This document shows positions 1 through 8,010 of a DNA stretch of 64,000 nucleotides, in pieces; position 1 is the first letter of the stretch, and each line of letters opens with the position of its first letter. Under the pieces are notes generated by a model. That model worked only from the letters and a program-made list of their open reading frames with translations, had not been told where the DNA came from and made no database searches. Location of the stretch: contig JAXGRD010000003.1 in assembly GCA_040766105.1 (NCBI GenBank), positions 124,001 through 188,000 on the forward strand, in the 5' to 3' direction. The DNA is from JAXGRD01 sp040766105 (lineage in GTDB: Bacteria > Bacillota > Clostridia > Peptostreptococcales > Anaerovoracaceae). Both the position numbers and the translations under genes were made by a program.

Positions 1-369
1 GCACCTGTTGCATCAATCTTCATTGCGGACTACTACATCTGTAAGAGCAAGAGAATCGAAGTTGGAGCTCTTTACACAGGAGAAAAAGGCCGATACTGGT
101 ATTCCGGCGGTTGGAACATTGCAGCACTTATTGCATGGATTGTTTCCTTCATCTTCCCACTTTGGGCAAACGCAGGAAGCTTCGGATTCCAGGGTGCAAT
201 TGATTTTGCGGCAATCCTGGGAACCTTCGGTGTATGGATTGCAGCCAACGGCTATATCTTCTCCTTCGTAGTTGGATTTGTCCTCTACGTCATCTTGATG
301 AAGGCGGGCATGGCTAAGAACTCCTACCTAGACGAAGCAGAGCACGAAGTTTGTACAAGAAGAGCATAA
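1..369 (+). CDS. NCS1-family nucleobase/hydantoin permease, C-terminal part
   Basis: The frame starting at base 1 is open to TAA at 367-369 (122 residues); the gene begins before the window. The protein shows the cytosome-type ADYYICKS and YWYSGGWN motifs that precede the last helices of NCS1 (cytosine/allantoin/hydantoin) transporters, then two hydrophobic helices and a charged tail ending CTRRA. NCS1 carriers import nucleobases or hydantoins with a cation. The dihydropyrimidinase just downstream on the same strand suggests that the substrate is a pyrimidine, dihydropyrimidine or hydantoin; this is inference from context. Without the N-terminal part the substrate cannot be narrowed further. 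Confidence 0.8.
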   Translation, partial: APVASIFIADYYICKSKRIEVGALYTGEKGRYWYSGGWNIAALIAWIVSFIFPLWANAGSFGFQGAIDFAAILGTFGVWIAANGYIFSFVVGFVLYVILMKAGMAKNSYLDEAEHEVCTRRA

Positions 370-394
370 GCTCCTAATACCATCAAATCAGTAT

Positions 395-426
395 GGAGCC
401 TTTGTTATCAAAGGCTCCTGCTTTTT
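395..426 (+). terminator. Intercistronic hairpin with T-run
   Basis: A perfect 10-bp stem (GGAGCCTTTG / CAAAGGCTCC, 395-404 and 409-418) with loop TTAT is followed by TGCTTTTTC. It has the form of a Rho-independent terminator, or a partial one, between the permease and the dihydropyrimidinase. Confidence 0.75.
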
Positions 427-460
427 CAAAAATCACTGATACAAAGGAGGTTAATGAAGT

Positions 461-1864
461 ATGGATCTATTGATCAAAGGCGGCAAAATTGTAACAGCTA
501 CAGCAACATTTAAGGGCGATATCGCCGTAAAAGGCGGCAAAATTTCTGCCATTGGCACAAACCTAAAACCGGAAGAAAAGACCGAAGTAGTTGACGCTAA
601 GGGAAAGCTTGTTCTTCCCGGCGCCATTGACGGACACACACATTTGGCAATGCCTTTTGGCGGCACCATCTCCAGCGATGACTATTTCACAGGAACCAAG
701 TCCGCTGCCTGTGGCGGTACTACCACTGTATTTGACTTTGCACTGCAAGGCCAGGGCGAGAAGATGGTAGATACCATCAAGAGAAGAGATGCTCTCGCTG
801 CGCCGGATGCAGCCATTGACTATTCTTTCCACGTAGGTGTTACCGACGTAACAACCGACGAACTGCTGGACTCCATGGAAGAAACCGTGAAATACGGTAT
901 CCCTTCCTTCAAGGTTTTCATGGTTTATGATTTCGGCGTAGACGACGGTTCCTTCTATAAAGTTCTGCAGAAGGCAGCAAAAATCGGTGCTCTCGTAGGA
1001 GTGCACGCAGAAAACAGAGATGTAAACAACGTTCTGGTTGCACAGTACCTAAGCGAAGGCAAGACCGATGCATGGTGGCACTACATGGCTAAGAACGAGG
1101 ATGTAGAAGGCGAAGCTGATGTAAGAGCAATCAATCTTGCCAAGATGGCAGGCACTTCCCTATATATCGTGCACCTGGCCAACAAGCAAGGTATGGATGC
1201 AGTCACTCAGGCCAGAAACGAAGGTTATCCCATCTTTGCGGAAACCTGTCCGCAGTATCTTCACTTCACCAGTGAAGTGTACAAGAGAAAGAGAGCCAGA
1301 GACTATGTCTGCTCCCCTCCCATGAAGGGAAAGGCTTCTCAAAACGCACTGTGGAACGGCATCAAGAACGGAAACATCACAACCATCGCTACAGACCACT
1401 GCCCCTTCACCAAGGCGGAAAAGGATTGGGGAATCAAGCAGAAGGACGGCAAACCGGGTAACTTTACGACCATCCCCAATGGATGTGCCGGAATCGAAAA
1501 CATGTACCCCTATGTACTTTCCGAAGCCAACAAGGGAAGAATTACCTTTAACAAGGCGGTAGAACTTTGTTCCACCAACCCTGCAAAGCTCTTCGGATTG
1601 GATTATGCCAAGGGTGCTTTGGAAGTGGGCTTGGACGCAGACATCGTCCTCTACGATCCCAAGAAAGCATTCACCATCACAAACAAGAAGATGCACGGCG
1701 CAACTGACCACACCATCTGGGAAGGCGCAGAGCTGAAGGGCTACCCCGTAGCAACCTATTCCAGAGGAAAACTGGTATTCAAGGACGACAAGTTCGTCGG
1801 CGAAAAGGGATACGGCAAGCTCATCAAGTGCAAGCCCATTAAACTTAAGACACCTCAACTGTAA
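461..1864 (+). CDS. hydA: Dihydropyrimidinase / D-hydantoinase
   Basis: A 467-residue cyclic amidase of the amidohydrolase superfamily that hydrolyses 5,6-dihydropyrimidines or hydantoins to N-carbamoyl amino acids in the cytoplasm. Visible metal-site elements are DGHTHL (His59, His61), the probably carboxylated Lys151 in SFKVFMVYDF, His182 in VHAEN, His238 in IVHLANKQ and Asp312 in ATDHCPF, in the order and spacing of the family. The length is normal. The start is set by AAAGGAGG at 443-450, ten bases before the ATG. It lies downstream of an NCS1 permease, which fits uptake plus ring opening of pyrimidines or hydantoins. Allantoinase is less likely because of the close dihydropyrimidinase-type K-carboxylate context. 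Confidence 0.93.
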   Translation: MDLLIKGGKIVTATATFKGDIAVKGGKISAIGTNLKPEEKTEVVDAKGKLVLPGAIDGHTHLAMPFGGTISSDDYFTGTKSAACGGTTTVFDFALQGQGEKMVDTIKRRDALAAPDAAIDYSFHVGVTDVTTDELLDSMEETVKYGIPSFKVFMVYDFGVDDGSFYKVLQKAAKIGALVGVHAENRDVNNVLVAQYLSEGKTDAWWHYMAKNEDVEGEADVRAINLAKMAGTSLYIVHLANKQGMDAVTQARNEGYPIFAETCPQYLHFTSEVYKRKRARDYVCSPPMKGKASQNALWNGIKNGNITTIATDHCPFTKAEKDWGIKQKDGKPGNFTTIPNGCAGIENMYPYVLSEANKGRITFNKAVELCSTNPAKLFGLDYAKGALEVGLDADIVLYDPKKAFTITNKKMHGATDHTIWEGAELKGYPVATYSRGKLVFKDDKFVGEKGYGKLIKCKPIKLKTPQL

Positions 1865-1871
1865 ACACATA

Positions 1872-1908
1872 CTAAAAAAGACTGCCGACACTCGGCAGTC
1901 TTTTTTAG
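1872..1908 (+). terminator. Bidirectional rho-independent terminator
   Basis: A 15-bp stem (AAAAAAGACTGCCGA with TCGGCAGTCTTTTTT) sits eight bases after the dihydropyrimidinase stop. A and T tracts on the two sides would allow termination from either strand. Confidence 0.9.
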
Positions 1909-1925
1909 TTACATCCTTTATTTAT

Positions 1926-2056
1926 AGCTATCGATGTCTAAAAAAATCCCGTTTTTCCACATAATTTCTCTCAGATTTATATAATCATTTAGCCACAGAG
2001 GCTAAATAGCTTCCTCCTGCCTAAAAAATCGATATTTTATTTAGACATGGGGCATC
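1926..2056. repeat. Nested inverted repeats in intergenic region
   Basis: ATGTCTAAA (1934-1942) and TTTAGACAT (2040-2048) are inverted copies about 100 bases apart. They enclose a 7-bp hairpin TTTAGCC-ACAGA-GGCTAAA (1988-2006), and ATCGAT occurs beside each outer arm. No open frame or T-run accompanies them. It may be a small non-autonomous element or an RNA fold; nothing else is recognised here. Confidence 0.35.
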
Positions 2057-2096
2057 TTACAAGGGGCACATATCTAAATTCAGGCATCATGACAAA

Positions 2097-2630
2097 TTAG
2101 GACAGCTTGATTTCCTTTTCATCCCTCTTAATCTTGCGATGATACAACTTGATAAACAGCGTCAGGATGTAGTCGTATACCAAGAACATGACCACCCCAC
2201 CGATCAGAAGAATCCAAGGGGAATATTCCGGTAGTTGAATGTTTCCGAAGAACAGTTCCTTAAAAAACAGAAAGGCTACTACGAAGATGACAAGAAAGAA
2301 GGCAATCTTGATTGGTATTTGCACCGCCGCCCTCTTGGGCTTTTCCGCAAAGTACTTTCCAATGGGATAGATGCCGAAGAAGAAAACGTAGGGAAGGATT
2401 CCCAGTTTGTTTGGAATCAGCAAGAATCCCAAAATGGCCGTAGCCACCACCAAAAGGACTCCCCCCTTTGGCTTGGTCTCTATGACCATTGCCGTCACAA
2501 AAAATGAACTGACGGCATATAGGGTCAGCTCAAATCCGGGAACAAATGAGGCAAAATATAGGCACACTACGGATAGTGCCAAAGAGATTCCGCCTAAAGC
2601 AATAATATATGTCTTCTGATTCCTCATCAT
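2097..2630 (-). CDS. Hypothetical six-helix membrane protein
   Basis: A 177-residue protein with about six hydrophobic helices (roughly residues 9-30, 33-50, 57-75, 78-95, 105-126 and 139-160) and a strongly basic then acidic cytoplasmic tail (KLYHRKIKRDEKEIKLS). I do not recognise the family. It starts three bases after the J-domain gene stops, so it is the last gene of a three-gene operon with the J-domain and DUF5685 proteins. A role in membrane assembly or transport can only be guessed from that position. Confidence 0.75.
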   Translation of the reverse strand: MMRNQKTYIIALGGISLALSVVCLYFASFVPGFELTLYAVSSFFVTAMVIETKPKGGVLLVVATAILGFLLIPNKLGILPYVFFFGIYPIGKYFAEKPKRAAVQIPIKIAFFLVIFVVAFLFFKELFFGNIQLPEYSPWILLIGGVVMFLVYDYILTLFIKLYHRKIKRDEKEIKLS

Positions 2631-2633
2631 CTC

Positions 2634-3212
2634 TTATATGCAATCGCAGCAAAAGTCTGCACAGCAATAACATTGTAAAGCTTGACAAAAGAGGTCGTTA
2701 TTGGATTGATACCCTCTGCCGGCTGCGGCATTTCGGTATCCCCCACCTTGATTCATAAGGGTATTTAAGGCTCTTCTGTACTCCATATTGTTGGGTTCCA
2801 TGTTGACCGCCTGCTGAATACTGGATGTGGCTTCGTCATACCAGCCCTTTTTATAGGCGAGCATGCCGTTTAGGAATACCCATTCCGCATTCTTCACCTG
2901 CATCCGGTTCAGCGCCATTTCCGCTTCTCGCAATCTTCCCGCATCCAAGTCTCTTCGAATCTGCTGAAACTCCGGTGCCGCAGAGGACTGTTGATAACCA
3001 CCGCTACTCCCGTTGCCACCTGCACTTCCAAACTTCATCAAATAGTCATAGGCTTCGTTGACCTCTCGCAACTTCTCCTCGGCCAAATCCGACAAAGGAT
3101 TGTCCTGGTATCGATCGGGATGGTATTTCTTCACCATAGCCTTGTAGGCTGCTTTGATTTCCGCTTCCGAAGCACCTTCCTTGATGCCTAATATTTCATA
3201 GGGATTCCCCAT
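2634..3212 (-). CDS. J-domain (DnaJ-type) protein with TPR and Cys-rich tail
   Basis: 192 residues. Residues 3-62 are a J domain with the HPD motif (HPDRYQ, near residue 31) that stimulates DnaK ATPase. A Gly/Ser linker follows, then a TPR-like helical segment (about 85-155). The last 20 residues are very rich in cysteine (CQALQCYCCADFCCDCI). There is no Gly/Phe region or zinc-finger domain, so this is not the housekeeping DnaJ but a specialised co-chaperone. It overlaps the DUF5685 gene upstream by 17 bases and is followed at once by a membrane protein gene. The Cys tail could bind metal or be lipidated or embedded in the membrane; which of these is unknown. Confidence 0.9.
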   Translation of the reverse strand: MGNPYEILGIKEGASEAEIKAAYKAMVKKYHPDRYQDNPLSDLAEEKLREVNEAYDYLMKFGSAGGNGSSGGYQQSSAAPEFQQIRRDLDAGRLREAEMALNRMQVKNAEWVFLNGMLAYKKGWYDEATSSIQQAVNMEPNNMEYRRALNTLMNQGGGYRNAAAGRGYQSNNDLFCQALQCYCCADFCCDCI

Positions 3213-4074
3213 CTTTTTCGTCTTCCTTTCCTAAGGCCTTTTCCGTTCGTCGGAGGAGACCCATATACACTACGTTTTCTATTATATCCTTATTTTTTCG
3301 GAGTGCAAGTAAATCAACAATCTTACTCATTTCCGACAAATAAATCAGCAAATTTCTTTCAACGTCATGGTATATGCGTTTCCTGAAATTCTCCTGAGAT
3401 TCATCCTCTTCCCAAGAAAAGCGATATAGCAGAGGGTTGTAGGCCCCCGACTCCATATTTTCTCCAATATCCTCCCAAGCATCCATGAGATAGATCCATT
3501 TACCGAGAAGATAGCCCAGGCGTCCCAAGAGCCGATTGGACCGTTCCTCTCCATCCTCCAGCCGAAAAATCTCTTCCATTACCGAGGCAAAGGCATGGGA
3601 TACCCGGTCCAGGCTGGCGCACTTTTCTTTCTCCAAACCTTCCAGTTCCGCCAAGTGTTTTTCAATGCCCTCACACAGTGCAGGCCTTTCCTTCTCCAAC
3701 TTTCTGTATATGCCTTTGAAGACTTTCGTCGTAGCCTTGGCACTGATCTTCCCTTCATCCTTGGCATCGTCCAGCAACTTGTGCCATGCAAGAATAAGCA
3801 TGATGTCTGCGGCATAGTCGATGGCGGCATTTCTGACGATGGTCTTTTTTTTGATGTGATGCATGATGCAATGCTCTCTGGAAATAGCATCTTCTCCATC
3901 CTCCATGCCCGCCAAAACAAGGGCAAGGAAGGCGGCATCGTAGCTGAGAATCATCCGCGGAATCTGCCCATATCTATCACCAATGGACTTGCAGACACCG
4001 CAATAATAGCCGTTATACAGCTCAAAATCGCGCATCTTCAGTTCCGGTTTTTCACAGGTTACATATCCCAGCAT
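3196..4074 (-). CDS. DUF5685 family protein
   Basis: A 292-residue cytoplasmic protein matching DUF5685 in its N-terminus: MLGYVTCEKPEL, then YNGYYCGVCKSIGDRYG with a CxxC pair, and a helical alpha-rich remainder (including CIMHHIKKK). I start it at the ATG at 4072-4074, because MLGY is the usual family start and GAGGG lies just upstream. The frame continues up to 4125, but that codon abuts the terminator of the upstream gene. Function is unknown. The 17-base overlap with the J-domain gene implies translational coupling and perhaps a chaperone-client relation. Confidence 0.85.
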   Translation of the reverse strand: MLGYVTCEKPELKMRDFELYNGYYCGVCKSIGDRYGQIPRMILSYDAAFLALVLAGMEDGEDAISREHCIMHHIKKKTIVRNAAIDYAADIMLILAWHKLLDDAKDEGKISAKATTKVFKGIYRKLEKERPALCEGIEKHLAELEGLEKEKCASLDRVSHAFASVMEEIFRLEDGEERSNRLLGRLGYLLGKWIYLMDAWEDIGENMESGAYNPLLYRFSWEEDESQENFRKRIYHDVERNLLIYLSEMSKIVDLLALRKNKDIIENVVYMGLLRRTEKALGKEDEKDGESL

Positions 4075-4126
4075 GGTTCCCTCACTAACCCTATCAATAT
4101 ACCACATTTCCCCGGGAGAAAACATA

Positions 4127-4163
4127 GAAAAAACAGGGCAACTTCCCTGGAGAAGTGCCCTGT
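4127..4163 (-). terminator. Terminator of the 4177-4749 gene
   Basis: On the minus strand ACAGGGCA pairs with TGCCCTGT (inner CTTC/GAAG extends the stem) and is followed by six T. It separates the acidic hypothetical gene from the DUF5685 operon. Confidence 0.8.
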
Positions 4164-4176
4164 CCCAAAGTTACAA

Positions 4177-4749
4177 TCAGTCTTTCTTGATATATATTTC
4201 CACACAGACGAAATGATCATCCGGATAGACAAACCGGTCACTGAAAGCAGCAAAAATCTTTTTGCCGGACTTCTGGAGATTCATGAGAAGATATCTCTTG
4301 TCCTCAGGAACCATTTCCCAGACCACTGCCAATGTACACACATCTGCAGAGTCGGGTGTCAACAAAAGTACACTGTCATAGTTGGATTTCTCACAGGTAA
4401 CATTTTCTTCCAACAGGAAGGCATCCAAGAAATTACCGCCGTGCCATTCCCAGTCGTCGGCACCGGGGCCTACTTCCTTTACAAAGCTAAGAATCTGAGC
4501 CTTTGCAGCTTCTCTTCTCTGCTTTCTGCCCTCGTCACCTTCGCCCCAAGGCTGTTCCGTATCCCCTTGGAAAAACCACACGTTATATTCGTTGTTTTCC
4601 TCGGCTTCCTCTTCAAATACAACATCACTCTTGTCGACTTTCAAAAAGTCCATCTTTTCCAGCTCGCTGTAGTCCGCCTTCTTCTTGATTTCATCGGGAT
4701 CAACTTTAGTGCCCCATCCCAAATAATCGTAATCATAATCCATCGTCAT
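4177..4749 (-). CDS. Hypothetical acidic cytoplasmic protein
   Basis: 190 residues, no signal peptide or membrane segment, very acidic in the first half (DYDYDYLGWG, FEEEAEENNE) with many Trp, Phe and Tyr. I do not recognise a family. The start is placed at the ATG at 4747-4749 because GGAGG lies eight bases upstream; an in-frame GTG at 4756 overlaps that site. It is transcribed divergently from the aconitase operon through a good minus-strand promoter and ends in its own terminator, so it is a single-gene unit. Confidence 0.8.
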   Translation of the reverse strand: MTMDYDYDYLGWGTKVDPDEIKKKADYSELEKMDFLKVDKSDVVFEEEAEENNEYNVWFFQGDTEQPWGEGDEGRKQRREAAKAQILSFVKEVGPGADDWEWHGGNFLDAFLLEENVTCEKSNYDSVLLLTPDSADVCTLAVVWEMVPEDKRYLLMNLQKSGKKIFAAFSDRFVYPDDHFVCVEIYIKKD

Positions 4750-4776
4750 AATTTGCACCTCCTTGCATGTGATAAT

Positions 4777-4805
4777 AGTATATCAAAGTGTCCATATCTT
4801 GTCTA
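4777..4805 (-). promoter_or_regulatory. Sigma-A promoter for the 4177-4749 gene
   Basis: Minus strand TAGACA (4805-4800), 17-base spacer, TATACT (4782-4777), about 30 bases before the start codon. Confidence 0.65.
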
Positions 4806-4821
4806 TACATCCCCACCTTAT

Positions 4822-4831
4822 TTGTATACAA
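4822..4831. promoter_or_regulatory. Candidate GntR-type operator 1
   Basis: Perfect palindrome TTGTATACAA, 20 bases upstream of the acn -35 box. It matches the core of the known Bacillus subtilis GntR operator (ATACTTGTATACAAGTAT). The GntR-family gene at 8011 in the same operon is the likely ligand-responsive binder; that link is inference. Confidence 0.6.
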
Positions 4832-4850
4832 GAAAAAACTTCCAACCCAA

Positions 4851-4879
4851 TTGACGTGGCCCGGGCAACATTGTATAAT
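4851..4879 (+). promoter_or_regulatory. Sigma-A promoter of acn-icd-gntR
   Basis: TTGACG (4851-4856), 17-base spacer, consensus TATAAT (4874-4879). Transcription should begin near 4886, about 45 bases before the aconitase ATG. Confidence 0.8.
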
Positions 4880-4888
4880 TGTATACAG
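4879..4888. promoter_or_regulatory. Candidate GntR-type operator 2
   Basis: TTGTATACAG overlaps the end of the -10 box and the expected start site, 57 bases from operator 1. A repressor bound here would block initiation, and two sites could allow looping or cooperative binding. Confidence 0.55.
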
Positions 4889-4930
4889 TTTATTGAAATA
4901 GCCATAATTACGTTAACCAAGGAGGAAAAT

Positions 4931-6853
4931 ATGGGAAAAACTTTAGCATACAAAATATTGTCCAACCATCTCTTGGAAGGAGAAATGACACCCGGTTCAG
5001 AAATCACCATCAAGATGGATCAGACCTTGACACAGGATTCAACCGGAACCATGGTGTATTTGCAGTTGGAAGCCATGGATGTGGACCAAGTAAAAACGGA
5101 GTTGTCCGTTGCATATATTGACCACAACACCCTGCAGACCGGCTTTGAGAATGCCGACGACCATGCCTTCATCAAGAGTGTGGCACAGAGACACGGCATA
5201 CTGTTCTCCAAGCCCGGCAACGGTATTTGCCACCAACTCCATCTGGAAAACTACGGAAAGCCGGGAAAGACTCTTTTGGGAAGCGACAGCCATACACCTA
5301 CAGGAGGCGGCCTGGGCATGATTGCCATCGGTGCAGGCGGTCTTGACGTTGCCGTGGCCATGGCAAAGGGAACCTACTCCCTCATGGTACCAAAGATTGT
5401 AGGGGTGAAACTCACAGGCTCTCTCCCACCATGGACCTCAGCAAAAGATGTAATCCTCAAAGTTCTTCAAGAACTGACCGTAAAGGGCGGTGTCGGTAAA
5501 ATCATCGAATACTACGGCGAAGGTGTAAAATCCCTCAGCGTTACCGATCGAGCTACTATCACCAACATGGGGGCGGAACTGGGCGCTACGACATCCGTCT
5601 TCCCCAGCGACGAAAACACCGAAAAATATCTGGCATCCCAAGGCAGGCCGGAGGACTATGTTCCCTTGTCCGCCGACGAAGATGCCGTCTATGATGAGAA
5701 CTTGACCATAGACCTGAGTCAACTAAAACCTCTGGCAGCCATGCCTCACAGTCCCGACAATGTGGACTCCATCGAAAACATCGGCGAAATCAAGGTGGAT
5801 CAGGTTGCCATCGGCAGCTGTACCAACTCCTCCTATGCCGACCTGATGAAGGTAGCGGGCATCTTGGAAGGCAAGCAGGTTCATCCGGACGTCAGCTTGG
5901 TCATCTCCCCTGGATCTTCCAAGATCCTCACAAAGATGGCGGAAAACGGAGCCTTGGCATCCCTCATCGCTGCGGGAGCACGCATCATTGAAAACGCATG
6001 CGGACCTTGCATCGGCATGGGCCAGTCCCCTCAGTCCCGTGCTGTTTCCCTGCGAACCTTTAACCGAAACTTCAAGGGCCGAAGCGGCACCTTGGATGCT
6101 GATGTATACTTGGTCAGCCCGGAGACCGCGGCAGTCTCCGCCCTCTCCGGAAAGCTCACTGACGGAAGATTGTCCGGCCTTACCATGCCGGTGGTAGAAG
6201 ACACGGACTTTGAACCCAACGACAACTTCATCGTATATCCGGAAGGCCACAATGTTGAGAACACCCCTACTGTTATGGGACCCAACATCAAACCCTTCCC
6301 CAGAAACGACAAGCTTGTGGGTGACCTTTCTGCAAAGGTGGCACTGGTGGCAGGAGACAACATCACCACCGATGACATCATGCCCTCCGACTCCAGACTT
6401 CTTCCCTATCGGTCCAACGTACCTCATTTGTCTAAGTTCTGCTTCGAGAAAATCGACGGAAACTTTGCAACAAGATGCATGGAATACGGTTCCTGTGCCA
6501 TCGTTGGAGGTGACAACTACGGACAAGGCAGCAGCCGGGAGCACGCCGCACTGGCACCCCTTCACCTGGGTGTAAAGTTCGTGCTGGCGAAATCCTTTGC
6601 CAGAATACACAGATCCAACCTGATTAACAGCGGAATCCTTCCCTTGGTCTTTGCGGATCCTGCGGATTACGATTCCTTTGCGCTGAGCCAAGACCTTATC
6701 ATTGAAGATGCTCCCTCCCAGGTGGAGAAGGATGTCTTCCTCATCAAGAACACGACCACCGGCAAAGAAATCAAGGCCAAGGGGAACTTCTCTCCCATGG
6801 AGAAAGCGCTCATCTTAGCAGGCGGCAAAATCAATCACATCAAAGGGAACTAA
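4931..6853 (+). CDS. acn: Aconitate hydratase
   Basis: A 640-residue cytoplasmic [4Fe-4S] enzyme that interconverts citrate and isocitrate. Cluster ligands are Cys297 (GSCTNSS), Cys357 and Cys360 (NACGPCIGMG). The C-terminal swivel domain has GDNITTDDIMP and GQGSSREHAAL. The length and order match the compact aconitases of anaerobes rather than the 900-residue AcnA. Translation starts at the ATG at 4931, seven bases after GGAGG; the frame is open upstream but contains the promoter there. It is the first gene of acn-icd-gntR. No citrate synthase is in the window. Confidence 0.93.
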   Translation: MGKTLAYKILSNHLLEGEMTPGSEITIKMDQTLTQDSTGTMVYLQLEAMDVDQVKTELSVAYIDHNTLQTGFENADDHAFIKSVAQRHGILFSKPGNGICHQLHLENYGKPGKTLLGSDSHTPTGGGLGMIAIGAGGLDVAVAMAKGTYSLMVPKIVGVKLTGSLPPWTSAKDVILKVLQELTVKGGVGKIIEYYGEGVKSLSVTDRATITNMGAELGATTSVFPSDENTEKYLASQGRPEDYVPLSADEDAVYDENLTIDLSQLKPLAAMPHSPDNVDSIENIGEIKVDQVAIGSCTNSSYADLMKVAGILEGKQVHPDVSLVISPGSSKILTKMAENGALASLIAAGARIIENACGPCIGMGQSPQSRAVSLRTFNRNFKGRSGTLDADVYLVSPETAAVSALSGKLTDGRLSGLTMPVVEDTDFEPNDNFIVYPEGHNVENTPTVMGPNIKPFPRNDKLVGDLSAKVALVAGDNITTDDIMPSDSRLLPYRSNVPHLSKFCFEKIDGNFATRCMEYGSCAIVGGDNYGQGSSREHAALAPLHLGVKFVLAKSFARIHRSNLINSGILPLVFADPADYDSFALSQDLIIEDAPSQVEKDVFLIKNTTTGKEIKAKGNFSPMEKALILAGGKINHIKGN

Positions 6854-6865
6854 AGGAGTACAAAA

Positions 6866-8008
6866 ATGGATTATACAAAACACTTTTCCGACATTATTGA
6901 CGCCCAACTGGCGAGAATCGAGAAGATGAAGCAGGACACGGACTTCATTGACTACGGCAAGTTGGACACCATCGTCATCGGCATCATCGGTGGCGACGGT
7001 ATCGGTCCGGCCATTACAGCCCATGCCCACAGGGTCCTTGCCACTCTCTTGGCACCCCAGGTGGAAAGCGGCAAGGTGGAATTCCGGGTCATTGAAAACT
7101 GTACGATTGAACAGAGAGCCGCAGAGGGAAGAGCCATTCCGGAGCAAGTCCTGAAGGAAATCAAGGAATGCAACGTTCTTCTGAAGGGCCCCACCACCAC
7201 ACCTCGTAAGGGTGACAAGTGGGCCAACGTGGAAAGCGCCAACGTTGCCCTTCGTAAGGAGCTGGACCTCTTTGCCAACGTGCGACCCGTAAAGATTGAA
7301 GACCAGGGCGTGGATTGGACCTTCTTCCGAGAAAACACTGAGTGCCTCTATGCCATGGGAAGCCAAGGTTTAATCATCGAGGAAGATTTGGCTGTGGATT
7401 TTAGAATCATTACCACCCAAGGAACGGAACGAATTGCTCGCATGGCCTTTGAATACGCCAAAGCCAACAACAAGAAGAAGGTTACCATCGTAACCAAGGC
7501 CAACGTAGTCAAGTCCACCGATGGTAAGTTCTTGGATGTCTGCAAAGAAGTGGCTAAGGATTACCCGGAAATCCAAGTGGATGACTGGTACATCGACATC
7601 ATGACGGCAAAGCTCATCGACCCCAAGAGAAGAACCCAATTTGAAGTTATGGTTCTTCCCAATCTGTACGGCGACATTCTCACCGACGAGGCTGCAGAAT
7701 TCCAGGGTGGCGTAGGAACAGCCGGCAGTGCCAATTTAGGAAAGCACTACGCCATGTTCGAGGCCATTCACGGCAGCGCGCCCAGAATGGTAGAGGAAGG
7801 TCGCGACAAGTATGCGGACCCCTGCAGTGTCATTCGAGCAGGCGCCATGCTTCTGTCCCATATCGGCTTCCAGGAGCAAGCGGATAAGCTGTTTGATGCC
7901 ATTCACCAGTGTACCGTTACAGAGAAGAAAATTTCCTTAACGGGAAGAGATGACGGCGCTACAGGTGCGGAGTTTGCCGACTACATACTGTCCAAAATCC
8001 AGGAGTAA
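6866..8008 (+). CDS. icd: Isocitrate dehydrogenase (isocitrate/isopropylmalate family)
   Basis: A 380-residue decarboxylating dehydrogenase. The glycine-rich GIIGGDGIGP, the substrate loop with SANVALRKELDLFANVRP, NLYGDILTDEAAEFQGG and EAIHGSAP are family signatures. It follows aconitase by 12 bases with AAGGAG before the ATG, so isocitrate oxidation to 2-oxoglutarate is the natural assignment. The cofactor is unclear: Arg-Met follow GSAP where NADP enzymes usually have Lys-Tyr and NAD enzymes Asp-Ile. An N-terminal extension of about 35 residues precedes the nucleotide fold. Isopropylmalate or homoisocitrate dehydrogenase activity cannot be excluded from sequence alone. Confidence 0.85.
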   Translation: MDYTKHFSDIIDAQLARIEKMKQDTDFIDYGKLDTIVIGIIGGDGIGPAITAHAHRVLATLLAPQVESGKVEFRVIENCTIEQRAAEGRAIPEQVLKEIKECNVLLKGPTTTPRKGDKWANVESANVALRKELDLFANVRPVKIEDQGVDWTFFRENTECLYAMGSQGLIIEEDLAVDFRIITTQGTERIARMAFEYAKANNKKKVTIVTKANVVKSTDGKFLDVCKEVAKDYPEIQVDDWYIDIMTAKLIDPKRRTQFEVMVLPNLYGDILTDEAAEFQGGVGTAGSANLGKHYAMFEAIHGSAPRMVEEGRDKYADPCSVIRAGAMLLSHIGFQEQADKLFDAIHQCTVTEKKISLTGRDDGATGAEFADYILSKIQE

Positions 8009-8010
8009 TT

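Noticed and set aside
4763..4930. N-terminal extension of aconitase to 4763
   Set aside because: It would cover the promoter and both operators; a strong Shine-Dalgarno and the family N-terminus place the start at 4931.
5723..6691. Long open frame antisense to aconitase
   Set aside because: It lies wholly opposite a gene with clear catalytic motifs, has no ribosome binding site and its composition is that of a shadow frame.
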